A DNA stretch of 64,000 nt from Earliella scabrosa (Eukaryota; Basidiomycota; Agaricomycetes; Polyporales; Polyporaceae): positions 930,001-994,000 of the forward strand of contig JABYQQ010000017.1 of assembly GCA_022605405.1 (NCBI GenBank), given 5' to 3'. The notes below the pieces were generated by a model that had not been told where the DNA came from, searched no databases, and saw nothing but the letters and a program-made list of their open reading frames with translations. Numbering within the stretch: position 1 is the stretch's first letter; every line of letters starts with the position of its first letter. Shown one piece after another: positions 22,912 through 34,725 of this stretch. The position numbers and the translations under genes were made by a program.

Positions 22912-23981
22912 ATGTCAGCTCCCAACCACACCCACCCGACCGCAAGCCTGGCGCCCAACCCCGCCTGGGGCATGAACGCGTGCCATCTCCAGCAAGACAC
23001 AGAAGTCTCGCTCGCGAACGGAGATGCGATCCTCATCGCCCGCGACGTCGTCTTCCGCCTGCACAAAGCCGCGCTCGCGCGCCACTCGCCGGACCTCGCG
23101 CGGCTCGTCGACCACCTCGGGCCCGCCGTCGAGCACCGCGACGGCTGCCCCGTCGTCCGCGTCTCGGACAGCCCGCACGACGTCAGGGAGCTTCTCCGCG
23201 TCGTGCACGACCTCAGGTGCGTGCTTCGTCTTGCATGTCCTGGTGCTCCATCACTCACCCGCGATCCGTGACTCTGTCCAGCACCGTCCCTCCCGACAAC
23301 CCTACGCCGTTCCCCATTCTCGCCGCCTGGCTGCGCATGGGGGTCAAGTACGACATCGAGCAGCTCACAGAGCGCGCCGTTGCCGGGCTCCGCGCGCTAT
23401 TCCCCAGGACACTGCACGGGTGGGACGGGCGCACGGACCACTGCGGCTTCGACGAGCAGCACGACGCGATCCACGCGCTCAACCTCTTCCGCGCCGTAGG
23501 CCAGTTTGACATGATCCCCGCAGCCGTCTACCTCTGCGCTCAGTTGGATGCGAGCGTTCTCCGCTGCGACGCCGCGTGCGTGGATGCTATTGAGTGGCTC
23601 TCCGAGGCGGATTTGTTGCTTGTCATGAACGCGAAGGAGCAGCTGAAGGCGCGCGGGGCACGGATGGTGGAGGAGTTCCGGGGGCTTCAGCGCCCGCTCG
23701 AATGCATGAGTACGTCGTGCGGCGAGGCGCTGTCACAGCTCGCGTGTATGTGCGAGGACCGCCGTGAGACGCTCCGAGGCGGGGATCCGCTCGACAGGGC
23801 GTTCATGGAGCATATCGACGAGCTGGGCGAGGCCTGGAGAGCGCAGGGAACGGAGGGCGAGTGCAGGACGTGCGTCGAGGATGTGCTTGATCAGTTGGCG
23901 AGGATGCGCGAGCGTGTGTGGGACGACTTGCCGGCAATCGCGGGCGTGGAGGATGAGGTCGACGACTGGGGCCTGTGTTGA
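22912..23981 (+). CDS. BTB/POZ domain protein (paralogue 2)
   Basis: Exons 22912-23216 and 23282-23981 give 334 residues. The BTB core begins DTEVSLANGDAILIARDVVFRLHKAALARHSP, and DVRELLRVVHDL ends exon 1. Exon 2 has the AAWLRMGVKYDIEQLTERAV helix, then IHALNLFRAVGQFDMIPAAVYLC and LSEADLLLVMNAKEQL. The C-terminal part holds CRTCVEDVLDQLARMRERVW and LPAIAGVEDEVDDW. Intron position and phase match the gene at 12435. The acidic tail of paralogue 1 is missing. It is probably an adaptor protein with an unknown partner. The C-terminal half recurs in decayed form at 31416-32026. In-frame ATGs at 22828 (upstream) and 22972 (downstream) are alternative starts. Confidence 0.85.
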
Positions 23982-25389
23982 GGACACTTAGTGCCCAGCA
24001 CTACTGAGTACTGAGTACTGGGTTATGGGACGTGAAAACTTGACCATGGAACATGTCTGTAGCCATAGAAGTCATACAATATTATAGTCCAGAGTACTGC
24101 TGCCCAGTGCTGTCGTGGAGGACGATGGGGACAACCAGTTTTGGTGGGAACACCGTAGCGCGCGCTAGATGCTGACTCAGCAACCCTAACCTCACCGACT
24201 CTACTCTCCCAGACGCGCTCACCCTCGCCATTGAGTTCATGCAAGCCTCCCAGGACCCAGCGGTCTCTGCAGGGTCTCTGTATGTCAGATCAACATACTA
24301 CGTGCGGATATCATCATCAACGCTTGCTTCATCGCTGTCTTCGCCCACGTCCTTGCGCTAATTGGAACTTTCTGAACACGATCCCAGGTAAGCAGGCCTA
24401 GGACGCCCACCGCCAGCGTCGCGATCGTCGAACATCCAGACACCCCAGGGCGTGCACTGTCATCCGAACACTTTCTGTGTCCTGAGTCCCAGTCTCACCC
24501 GGGCCGCTCGCAGGACTATCGCCCATCGCCACTCATCTTGGTGTTCAAACGTTCAACGTTCAGAATCAACACACGCAGCTGGCTTGCCTCGGCGCCGCCG
24601 ACGTCCCTTCTCCCCCATATAATCCCTTTCAGCCCATCTCCGACTTGCCCTTGTCAAGTGACCTCTACAGGGAGCATGCTCATTGCGAGTAGCTGCGAAC
24701 TCAGTTCACACTTTCGCCTAATGTGCAACCTGTAGAGGACGCGGACTAGTGTTGAAATGCAAGGCTGCGGCAACAACAGACTGACAAGAGACGCGGGGTT
24801 GGATCTGCGGGATCGGGACCTGGATTGTACACGGTGCGTACCATACCTCTCGTCCACCGACCGCCTTCCGTCCTCTATCCAATAACCTCCGCGCGACGAT
24901 AGACTCGCACGCAATGTGTCCTTGTCCTGCATGCCGCACAGTTTGCGGTACATGTAGCGAACTTTGAGCCCTCACAGTACAGTACTTATCAGGCGGCCCG
25001 ACTCTTTTGACAGACTGTTTCAATGCCGGTCTCATCAACCAAGAGCCATGCGCAAAGCGCGGTCTCTGATCGGCATCTGCACAGTCCACCACATACCGGG
25101 GATCGCGCAAGAGCCTCTAAATTCTCAATCTTGCCGCGCTCAGCAGCATCGCCGCCGAGGATCCGACCCGCGGTCTCCACATATGCAACGATGGTACACA
25201 ACGTTCGACCCCACATTCGTGCTCCTATGGACTACTTACGACTCCCGCTCTGCTCCTTGGATGCACGATGCCGGTATCGCGCCTGCATCGGACTGGGTGA
25301 GTGTTCCTCCCGCTTTGTACCTCCAGCGACTCACTCATCTCGCACGGACACAGGACGACCGCGGACAACAACTGTGGTGCCCCGTGCAT
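23982..25389. other. Intergenic stretch
   Basis: I see no gene or clear repeat. Both strands show only short frames without motifs. Confidence 0.45.
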
Positions 25390-25720
25390 GCGCGGTGCGC
25401 TACCGCCCAACGTTCAATGTCGCGGGCGGGGGATGGTACGCCATGGAGCGCACGAACGGGTTTATCAAAGTTCGGTTCTGGAGTAGAGGCTCGGGGAACG
25501 TCCCCAGCAACGTCTAGAACGATGCGGCGGCGGTTTCTACGGCAGATTGGGTGCGTGTCTACTTGAAGCCCCGATGCACACGGAGGCGGCTGGCTGGGTC
25601 CGCGCAGGCAGAAACTGGGCTGGTGCCGTGTTTGGGGCGGACGGCTTTTGCGTATGTGAGTGTTCGTTCTCGGATAAGCTCCACTTCCCATTCCTCCACA
25701 TCCTCACCCTGCAGTTAGGA
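25390..25720 (+). pseudogene. Relic of a GH16-type beta-glucanase
   Basis: The frame around 25410-25520 reads FNVAGGGWYAMERTNGFIKV, then FWSRGSGNVPSNV, then an in-frame TAG, then NDAAAVSTADW. This resembles the C-terminal half of fungal laminarinase-like GH16 enzymes, with GGGWYAxERT and NVPxxV. A second frame near 25615 has NWAGAVFGADGFC, like the GDWAG...C end of that family. I cannot find the catalytic ExDxxE segment upstream, so only a fragment remains. The family call is from memory. Confidence 0.5.
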
Positions 25721-26398
25721 TATTGCTCCTGGGGTCACGGCAGTGTATGTGAATCGGACGCATACGGTGGCTCAAGTTCTACCAGTAAACGACGCGACTC
25801 GTGAGTTCTGACGCCCAGCATTCAGGTTTATTATCATCCACGACTCAGCCGGTGTATGTATATCGCCCTCCGTCTCAGGTAGTTGTATTTTTACTCATAG
25901 AAGCTCGGCTGGCTGTGCTTGGTGTATCGATCTGGAGACATGCTGAGAACCAGAACGAGTGCTGGATTCTACATTCGGATCACCGTTCTGATAGTAAAGT
26001 ACCAAGCACGATATCAGCGTCCGAGGTTCTCTACAGCTCTCTGACGCCTGGCATCGAGAACCCGGCAATTCGAAGGCAGTTTGACACACAGCAGAGCAAA
26101 CGAAAGTGCGTGCACCGCGATACATCGCCTCGGCTCACCGCCAAGTCGGAAGTAGTGGTAGCAGGAGCACAGCCGACTAACGGTACCGCGGTACCAGCCA
26201 GGTACTCGGCACTTTTGTACCACATGATTGTTCCCGGTGAGAGCTGGCGGTGTAACCTTCTCCAAATAGAGCGCGCGGATGATCCTAGGAATCGGACAGT
26301 ATATCTCCTTACGTCGAACGGTGACTGGCCCCCACTGTTCGAGTCACTGCTCGGACCCTCCCGGGCCCCTCTCACCCGTCCGTCGTCGCAACCACAAG

Positions 26399-27984
26399 AT
26401 GGACCACTGCAGCGTTCCCCTGGATGTTTGCAAACATATCATTGATATATGTCGCGAGTCAGACTTCCATCTCCGACAGCATTCGTATCCTGTCTGGCGT
26501 CAACTTTCTCTTGTCTGTTCCGCTTGGGTCCCTCACAGCCAGCTCAATCTCCTGTACCACGTCGAGGTCACATCTGCTTCTCAATTTGACCTCCTCATAC
26601 AGACACTGCTCGGCCGACCGCCACTTGCGGACATTGTCCAGGTGTTCACTGTCCACGCCGACAGCTATGTCCCCTTGACTCGCACGCCGCTTCCCCGTCT
26701 CCTGAAGAACTGCTGCGCCCTGAAGCTATCCATTGACTGGGCAAAATATCCTCCTTGGTACGCCGACGTCGTACTATATTCGTGGAGGGGCAATATCACC
26801 CAACTGTACGTGGAATTGTCGCAAAATACATATCGCGCCATCTGGCGCTACATCTGGTCACTTCCATCTCTTCGGCACCTCGAGCTGTCCACGGTTCAAC
26901 TCGTCTCCAAGAAAGACAATGTCATAAAATGCTCCCCTGCCTCTCCTTTTGGAAGATGTCAGGCTCTCCGGTTCCTCAAGATCACCGTGCGCCACTCTAC
27001 CTGTTCCCCGATCGTGCACTGATATCTGACTGTCGCATGGTCACCAGGATCCCATGGGGCACCTCGATGTTATCCCTGGTTCTTTTGGCGTTTCATTCAC
27101 GCAGCTAGAGCTCGTGCTCTGCCACAAACTCACAGGTAAGCCGATCTATCCCTGTCATCTATGTGGTTAGCAAGATCATGATCCATACATGTACCTCTAG
27201 AAAGCGTCAAGGAATGCATCAGAATGGCCAAAGACCTTCAAGTTCTTTCCCTCCAACTCACCAACCCCAGTGCCGGCAGGCGCTATGAGCCCTCGCGTAC
27301 ATTCGATCCACTAAAAGAACACTTGGCGATGCTCCGTACCGTTCTCGATTCAGTCTCATCCGGACGTGTTCTCCACACACTGGGCATCTCCCTCCCTCGC
27401 AACCAATACCACACCGACCGCGCTGGATTGCTGTCTAGTCTTTTGACCGTCCTTTCTGACGCAGGTCTACGGCGGTTCATGCCGCATCGCAAACTGCGTC
27501 AACTTGCATTCTCGTTCTGCGACAATGACCCCAAGTACGATGACCTATGGTGGCGGCAGCAGATCCTTCGCCGACTTCTAGTAGGGCCCGACTGCGATAT
27601 ATCGGTCAAGATACACTTCTATCCTCTTGGTATGTCGTCGAGCATCGTGTCCAGTAGCATCACATGACCGACAAATGGCCTGAAGATTGGCCTGTAGTCC
27701 TCTCGGTCACCCCCTGGGGGTATTCAGATGTTACACAATACGTGAAGTTGAAGCGCGTACTGCTTAACAGACTGGGGCAGAACGGCAAGCAACGGTTATT
27801 GGTGGAGGAATCAAGGAACTCGAAGTATATCTTTTGCTGGGACTATGAGACGCTGTCTCGTTACCCGTGGAATGGGTGGACCCATTATCCACCGAGTCAT
27901 CAATGGAGCACCAACAACATGCGATTCCCGAAACCCAGTCGTCAATCATACGTCATCATCCCAAATGCAAGATCGTCACTTTGA
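26399..27984 (+). CDS. F-box/LRR-like protein
   Basis: Exons 26399-26986, 27048-27135, 27201-27629 and 27686-27984 join in frame to 467 residues. The N-terminus MDHCSVPLDVCKHIIDIC...WRQLSLVCSAWVPHSQLNLLYHVEV has the pattern of mushroom F-box-like proteins, with a P..V...I and L..VC..W helical pair. Leucine-patterned segments follow, such as LPSLRHLELSTVQL, FTQLELVLCHKLT and LQVLSLQLTN, reminiscent of irregular leucine-rich repeats. The C-terminus is rich in aromatic residues and has no known domain. Proteins of this kind are presumed substrate adaptors of SCF ubiquitin ligases, but most are uncharacterised. The short last intron (27630-27685) is the least certain junction. Confidence 0.75.
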
Positions 27985-28564
27985 TGGGCATCCATCAAAA
28001 GGTATGTATATGCCTCACTTCGGTCCAACTCGGACTGGACGTTCTCGTTCACGCCGGCTGATCTGACTTTTGTCACGGGCTTCTCACAACTCAGGCCATA
28101 GGGATGTTTCTGTACGGTCGGATGTACAAAGTAGTACATACCTTCCAGACTTTCGAACGCTTTGGACGAATTCCTGGACGTACGTCCTCGAGTTTGGGAA
28201 CGGTTCCTCAAGTTTGCTCTGTACAAAGGTGTGTTCATGTACTTACTCGATGAAGCGTGAGGCTTTGGACATGCGAAGCTGCCAAGCTCGATCGCCTTCA
28301 TCAGGTTCGGGACGAACAGATCTCCTTGACCAACTCTGCCTGCCACGGTCGACCACCCATCCATCCTGGACAGCACTGTCAGCCAACGCGGGCATCCTTC
28401 GAGGCGTCTCGACCCCCGGCCGTTCATGAGAGAGCCGACCGTCGCCGCTGATCCTCACGTCCAGGTCCAGGTCCAGGTTCATGTTCAGAGCGGGTCGTCC
28501 TCGGCGGGGACTCGGACCCAACGGCAAGACCCAAAAGGTTCACGTTGAACAGCGAGAAGCGCTA
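27985..28564. other. Intergenic stretch between the F-box-like gene and the decayed P450
   Basis: I see no gene here. The short frames on both strands lack motifs. Confidence 0.45.
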
Positions 28565-29988
28565 CCGTCGCACCGCAAGCACGACCGGCAGCTAGCCGTG
28601 GCACCTCGGCGACGTGAAGTAGTCCCTATAGTTCCGCATCCCACCCAGGCTCTCCCTCCTACAGCCCCATGCCGAGCTCGGACGTGAACGTGAACCTCCG
28701 GAGAAGCGCACAAAGCACGAGCCGCATCTCGAGCTCGCACGCGCGAGACGCCCGGAAGCCCAACGCGCCTCCCTTCTTCTCCTTCTCCTTCTCGAGGGAG
28801 GCTCGAGGAGGGGGCGAGGTTGGAGGAAGTGAGGAGCCACTGCGCTCGGGGACCAGAACGCGGCCGGGGGGGAGAAGTTGCGCGCGTCGTTGAGGTGGTG
28901 CGTGCACGCCGGTGCGAGGCTGTCCCTGGTGGGACGTACCCACACAGTGGGTGAGCAGATGGCGGAAGGGAGAGGAGAGAGCATACAGGGTTGCGCACGA
29001 CAACCCCGCTGCGGTCACGACTCACGAGGGACCTGGTAAGTAGTACTAGTACTAGTATTTGTCGACCTCGGCCTGGCGCTTCTCGTGCACGGCAGGGTGC
29101 GCGAGCAAGCAGTGTCAATATCGGGTGGTGCTCGTGAGCGCGCCGCGCCGCGTCGACCAGAGGAACGAATTCCAAGGACAACGGAGGGAGGCGCGAACGC
29201 GAACGCGAGCGACGAGGACGTACGAGGCAGTGAAAGAGGTCTTTCGTGTTCGAGGCGCGCGGTTGTACCAGCCGCGCAGTGGTTCAGGAGCCCGATGAGG
29301 ATGCCTGTCGCGGGGGGGGGGGGGGGGTCGTCCCCATGTGAGCCACGGAAGGTGACCGACGTGCGTAGGGAGCGGAGATACGTAACGGGTCCCTTCGGCA
29401 AGTCGTTGACTACGAGCAGAGGGGGAGCATATGTAGGAGGCGTCACAGATAGACGGCTCGTTTGAGCCTGTGCGCACGATGTGGGTAATGGGAGACGGTC
29501 CAAAGGCGGGACGTGCCTACATACGCGAACGACGTCCCCGTGTTCGTCGTGCGATACTTGTGCTGGAAGCCCGTAGAACGTTCACCTGACCGGGCGGGGA
29601 TAGCGCGCGAACGGGTGGAACGGGGAGAGACGATAGATGGCGATGGAGGAGAGGAGCGTCGCGAGATATGACGAGTAGATGAGCACGAGCGCGCCACCTG
29701 GCGTCGACTCTGGAGGAGCGGAGAAGGCGATGATGAGCGCGGGTGGGATGAGAAGAAGGACGGCGAGGGCGGGGATGCTGTATGTCTCGTACTTGCGGAA
29801 GATCTGGTGCCAGGCTACCTGATACAGACGTGAGCTCAGAGAACCCGATGGGCAAGGGCGGGGAGACGTAGGACAGCCGTGGGACGAGAGAGACGAGCGG
29901 AAGAGTGTAGGAGAGGTACGAGGGCAAGAGAGACGGCGAGTGCGACGGCGGTCGGGAGAGAACAAGGTCCATGCTCTGTAGCGGCCAT
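28565..29988 (-). pseudogene. Decayed cytochrome P450
   Basis: The stretch follows the P450 at 32492-34725 piece by piece on the minus strand. It starts with an ATG at 29988 and MAATEHGPCSLPTAVALAVS. HQIFRKYETYSIPALAVLLL and YRLSPFHPFARYP follow, interrupted by a stop. Next come fragments of GFQHKY, of the segment before the first I-helix exon (LGHLPW), of the exon 7 part near 29050-29110, and of VPR.. S.GVVV near 29000. It ends with a C-terminal part near 28570-28720. The heme loop with its cysteine and the I-helix AGxDT are deleted. A tract of about 15 G lies at 29311-29326. Several frameshifts and stops rule out a full P450. It is closer to P450 copy 2 than to copy 1. Confidence 0.85.
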
Positions 29989-30667
29989 GCATGCGGTCGG
30001 TGGGGACTCGTTGGCGCGTACGAACACGAGAGCGAGCTCAGGGTGGGAACTTGAAGGGCAAGATCGACATCGCCCATGGATGCCGTCCAGAAAGGCGGGG
30101 AGAGAACAGTCCACAGGAAGACGTCCATGGGCGATGACGCGGACGCGTTGGCGAAACGCCCCCGAGGGAAGGTGAGCTACCTTAACGATCGACCATCGGC
30201 TGTAACAAGCGCATACTGGGACCACCGACGATCCTCTCCACTCGTCCGGACAGGACTCGTCTCACGGTTGTAGTACGTTGACGTGGTAAATGAATATTCC
30301 AGGCTACCGGGACGGTTCTGCGCTTCTCGTGGACACCTCCATCCTGTCCGAGCTGGTCGCGCAAATATTTCGGTCGGCGGGCGACCATCCAGGTCTTACA
30401 GAGGCCATGTCGAACACAGCACAACCTCGTGCGCGTGAGTACCAGAGCTCCCCTCACCGCCCTTCTCCCCTCGCCTCTCCCCGTCGCGCTCGCCATCATC
30501 CCGAGCGTAAGGAGGAGCTAAGGGGCTCACAATCACGTATAGTATCCGCCCCGCGCACGTCAGCCAACGTCGCATTGAACATCTCGATGAGCTTCAGGCC
30601 GGTCAACAACGTTTGGCCGCGCGAACCGAGTCTGCCCGAACGTGGCCGCCCTGGCCGGGCCCTACTA

Positions 30668-31264
30668 CAGCTGGTTGCATATTTGGTGGCCGCCCAACTC
30701 CGACTGACGCGCGAGCACTTTCGACGCGAGAAATTCAAGAAAATCAGAAAATTCGGCCCCTCCCTCGCTACTCATATAGAGGCTCCGAAACTGCACATAT
30801 AGATACCTCTGAACCTGCTCAATGAACCTACGCTTTCCGAATTGTCGTATCTAGTCACATGGCGGAGTTACGGAAGCCAGGTCATCCACCACTGCTAGAG
30901 AGCTTTGCCTGAGCATTGGACCATTGTTGCCCACCTTCCTCCTCTTAAAAGTACCTGGATGCATCCAAATGCGTGTTTAGCTGCTGCCCGACGCCATTCA
31001 GTCGACCGACATGGGGCTATTGGCTCGTAACGGTCTGCTCTGTGTGGGTCGGTTTAGGCGCCCGTCAACGACTACATGAAAGACCGAAAATTATATTGTC
31101 ATGTCACTCAGAAATGCATGTACTCCTTCATTTGAGTCTCTAATGTTGCTGAAGGGATGTATTCGAGCAGGGAACCCAAGTTGTGCTGTATGATTTTTCG
31201 TTTTTTTCGTGTGCGAAGTGCGCTGTGCAAATGGGCGCTCGGCCACCAAATTCGCAACCAGCTG
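30668..31264. mobile_element. Candidate small TIR element with TA target site (MITE-like)
   Basis: A 25-base sequence starting CAGCTGGTTGC and ending TTTGGTGGCCG at 30668 is repeated in reverse complement at 31240-31264 with two mismatches. Weaker similarity continues inward for about 45 bases. The outer flanks are TA on both sides (30666-30667 and 31265-31266), as expected for Tc1/mariner-type insertion. The 597 bp between the ends encode no transposase, so it would be non-autonomous. Only one copy is seen in this window. Confidence 0.55.
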
Positions 31265-31415
31265 TAAACTCGAAAACGGTGCCGCCTCCAGCTCGAGATG
31301 CGCCTTGGGGGACAACAACGGGGCTGCCTGAGCTTCAATCTGCCGAGTCGCCTTGTACTCACCCCAAAAAAGGGGACTATATGCCATACGCGTAGGAGGA
31401 TGGCGACCATAGGGT

Positions 31416-32026
31416 GCACGACGCCATCTCAGGCTGGCACGCGCTCAACCTGTGGCCGGCCCCGTCGCCGTCTACCGCCGTGCGCGGCTCGATCCGAGCG
31501 TCCTCGGCGGCGCGGGACGTGTGGACGGGACGCTCCGATAAGGATGGCCACCTCAATGAGCAGGGGGGCCATACTAGCAAACATCGGTCAACTCTCGAGG
31601 AGGACACGTCACTAAAGATCGAATTAACTCACGTTGTGTGGAGAGGTGCCATCTGGGGTCGAGCATGCGCTGTCCAGCAGAAATGGAAGTCTCGATGCGG
31701 GGAGGTGGCGAGGACGCGGACAGTGTTGCGCTCGTCGTGCACGCAAAGGGGCACGAGCAGTGCCACGAGCTTGAGCCTGATTGCGCTTTCCGTGCGTCAT
31801 CGATTGCAGCGAGGGCACTCTCGCACCCAGGCCGAGCATCCCGCGCGAGGACAGCGAGAAACAGAGCCTCGGAGGGCGAGGCCTGAGGGCCCGCTCGATG
31901 TGCGGCATTCATGGTGAGTTGAGTTTGGCGAGTCTGCGTGGAGTATGTATGAGCGATGTGCGAGGATGGGACGACTTGCCATGGCGGGCGTGCAGGACGA
32001 TGTCGATGGGTGGGGCTTTGTCTTGA
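31416..32026 (+). pseudogene. Decayed BTB protein gene, C-terminal half
   Basis: The sequence matches the second exon of the BTB gene at 22912-23981. GCACGACGC is followed by GCGCTCAACCT, then by the GCCGTCTACC region near 31416-31500. The end near 31960-32026 matches the TGGGACGACTTGCC end region, and a stop (tcttga) falls at the corresponding place. The BTB domain itself is missing and frames shift between the blocks. It lies between a decayed and an intact P450. Confidence 0.65.
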
Positions 32027-32491
32027 CTCTTGAGGAGTGCGGAACGGTGTACGTACGCAGACGTGGCTGATTGCTGATTGCGGCTTGCGGCCTGCACGCC
32101 GTCCTCGGTATCTATAGCACTGGCAGAGAAGCTGAGGATAGACTCGCTGTGGTGCCTTTGAGTAGTTTCGACCGAGCACTAGTATGTGGTGCGAGTGGAT
32201 GGTCGACGTACAATCAGCGGTACCAGACAGTGGAAGCCGGTCAATAGGGCTGGGTGTTCGAGGGGCCGGCGGGTTGAGGACCGAGGCAGACGACGAGTGC
32301 GGAGATCGACCACGAGGAAGATCTACCCCAAGCATCACACCACGCTCGTCAGCTCTGCGCGAGTGGCAGAACCGGGCAACCACGGTACGCCTCAACATGA
32401 ATCACAATCAGTCAGCATTCGCACCGCACCGACGCACCCGTACAAATGTCGGACGTCGAGACGTCGAAGGGGCGACGACCCGCACCTTAGC

Positions 32492-34725
32492 CTACTGCCG
32501 CACCTCGAGCACGACCGGCAGCTCCGGCCTCGGCGCCGTGAAGTAGTCCCTATAGTTCCGCTCGTAGCTCCCCGCATCCCATCCCTCCCCCTGCCTGAAT
32601 GTGAACCTCTGCAGCAGCGCACACAGCACGAGCCGCATCTCGAGCATCGCGAGGGTCTTGCCCACGCAGTTCATCGGCCCGTGCGAGAACGCGAGGAACG
32701 CGGTCTCGTTGTGCGCGAAGCCCGCAACCTCCCCTCTCGCTTCCTTCTCGTCCAAGGCGAGAAGCCACCGCTCGGGCCAGAACGCGGCCGGGTTGGGCGA
32801 GAAGTTGCGCGGGTCGAGGTGGTGCGCGTACGTCGGCGCCACGAAGACCGTCCCTGGCGGGATGTACCTGTGCAGCGCGTAAGAGACCGGCGAAAAGATG
32901 ACATAAGAGACAGAAGAGGGCTTACAGGTCGCCGACGACGACGCCGCTACTGTCGCGAGGGACCTGCCGTTGTGTGCCGGTCGGGACGGCCGGGAAGACG
33001 CGCATCGATTCGTTTCTGCACGTCAGAGTGAGCGTCAGCACCCGCATTGCTCATACACAGCACTCGCGGCCACAGAGGCGACTCACATAACCGCCGTGAG
33101 GTAGGACATGTCGCGGTGGTGCTTGGGGTTGAGCGCGTTCTCGCCTTGTGGGTAATACTTGTCCACCTCGGCCTGGAGCTTCTCGTACACGTCCGGATGC
33201 GTAAGCAAGCAGTAGATGACGCTCGTGAGCACGGCCGACGTCGTGTCCGAGCCGGCGATGATCGCGAGCACGCCGTCATCCACGAGCTGCTGCATGGGAG
33301 GCGGCGGCGCGTCCGGCAGATCTTCCTGGTTCTGCGCGCGGAGGGGTCTCGTCAGCGAACGGAGGCAAGAAAACGGGCGAGGAGGACATACGAGGTAATG
33401 AAAGAGGTCTTTTGTCTTCGAGCCGCGCTGCACGCGCGCGGTCGCACAGGCCACGCAGTAATTCAGCAGCTTCATGAGGTTCCCGGTCGCTGCAGGGATC
33501 TTGCCGACATACACGCCCAGCCACGGGAGATGACCGAAGAAAGTCGCGATGCTACGTAGCGAATGACGTGCGTCGATGAGCACACATGAAGAACAAGTGG
33601 AATGAGAGTGGACAAACACTCACAACATCGCGTCGTCCAGCAGCTTCCACACGTTGCCCTTGTCGTGCCCCGCATCCAACAGCTCCGACCCCCCGCCAAA
33701 TGCCATATCAGACATGAAGTCGTACCTTCGAGCGCAGCCTCAGTCCCAACCCCCCTCACCAACAGCGCAACAAGCCCGCATGCGCAGCGGAAATCACTCA
33801 CGTAAAGAAGCTGAACCAGTCCCCAATATCGACCGTCCCCGTCTGCTCCTCCAACCTCGCGATGAGCTGGCGGATGCGACTCTCGATGAGTTCCTCGTAC
33901 TCCTTGATCGCGCCCTGCCTCATCCCGCGGCTCCAGTTCTTTCGCCGGTTCAGGTGCACGTCGAGTTCTTGGATGCCCACCAGCGGAAGTCCCTTGTCCG
34001 AGAGCATCCGCCCGACGAACACTACCGCTCAGTCAATACACTTATGCACAAACATTTCAATGCTGGACACATACGGGGGCCCTTTGGAACACCGTTATTT
34101 CCGAGCAAAGGGGGGATGAGTGACGCATTGCAGATCGACAGTTCGTTCGGGCCTGCGCGCGCGCGAGATGAGTCCTATCCAAGATGGAACGGAAACGCAG
34201 ACGTACCGATGCGGACGACATCCCCGTACCGATCGTGCAATGACTTGAGGTATTTGTGCTGGAAGCCCGGGCAGGAGACGAAGCCAAGGTAGAATTTGGA
34301 GATCTTGCACCCGACCGGACCGGGATAGCGCGCGAGCGGGTGGAAAGGCGAAAGACGGTAGGCAACGATAGAGAAAACGAGCGTCGCGAAATACGTCGAG
34401 TAGACGATGAGCGCGCGGCCGAGCGTGTATCCCAGAGGGGCGGAGAATGCGGTGACGAGCGCTGGAGGTGCCAAGAGGAGCGCGACGTGGGTGGGGATAC
34501 TGTATGTCTCGTAATTGCGGAAGATCTGGTGAGCTACCTGGGGTCGCGCGTGAGCTCGCTCTCTCGCTGATCTCACCACGTAGCAAGACATCGCACGATA
34601 TAGGGGATGGGTAGGAACAACATGCGACTGTGTCAAATGTGAAGACGTACCAGTGCCAGCAAGACGCTTATGGCCACTGCGCTCGGCTCTGGGAGAGAAG
34701 CAGGCCCATCGTTCGTGACCGCCAT
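32492..34725 (-). CDS. Cytochrome P450 monooxygenase (copy 2)
   Basis: Nine exons: 34725-34651, 34537-34207, 34152-34075, 34021-33802, 33725-33624, 33551-33392, 33331-33087, 33015-32926 and 32867-32492, giving 558 residues. The N-terminus has hydrophobic helices (SAVAISVLLAL and YFATLVFSIVAYRL) before the HPLARYPGP hinge. The I-helix is AGSDTT at 348-353, the ExxR is ESMR at 406-409, and PERW is at 465-468. The heme loop FSHGPMNCVG has Cys501. Like copy 1 it has a hydrophobic residue in place of the usual Arg two before the cysteine. Exons of 78, 220, 160, 245 and 90 bp match copy 1 exactly. An intron that copy 1 has after MSDMA is absent here. The substrate is unknown. An upstream in-frame ATG at 34818 is less likely, because the decayed copy also starts at the equivalent of 34725. 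Confidence 0.92.

Noticed and set aside
29311..29326. Poly-G run as a functional element
   Set aside because: It lies within a decaying P450 copy and is most simply slippage; its exact length may also be a sequencing uncertainty.
32186..33031. 281-residue Arg-rich plus-strand frame
   Set aside because: It is antisense to the heme-binding exons of P450 copy 2 and shows only Arg-rich low complexity.
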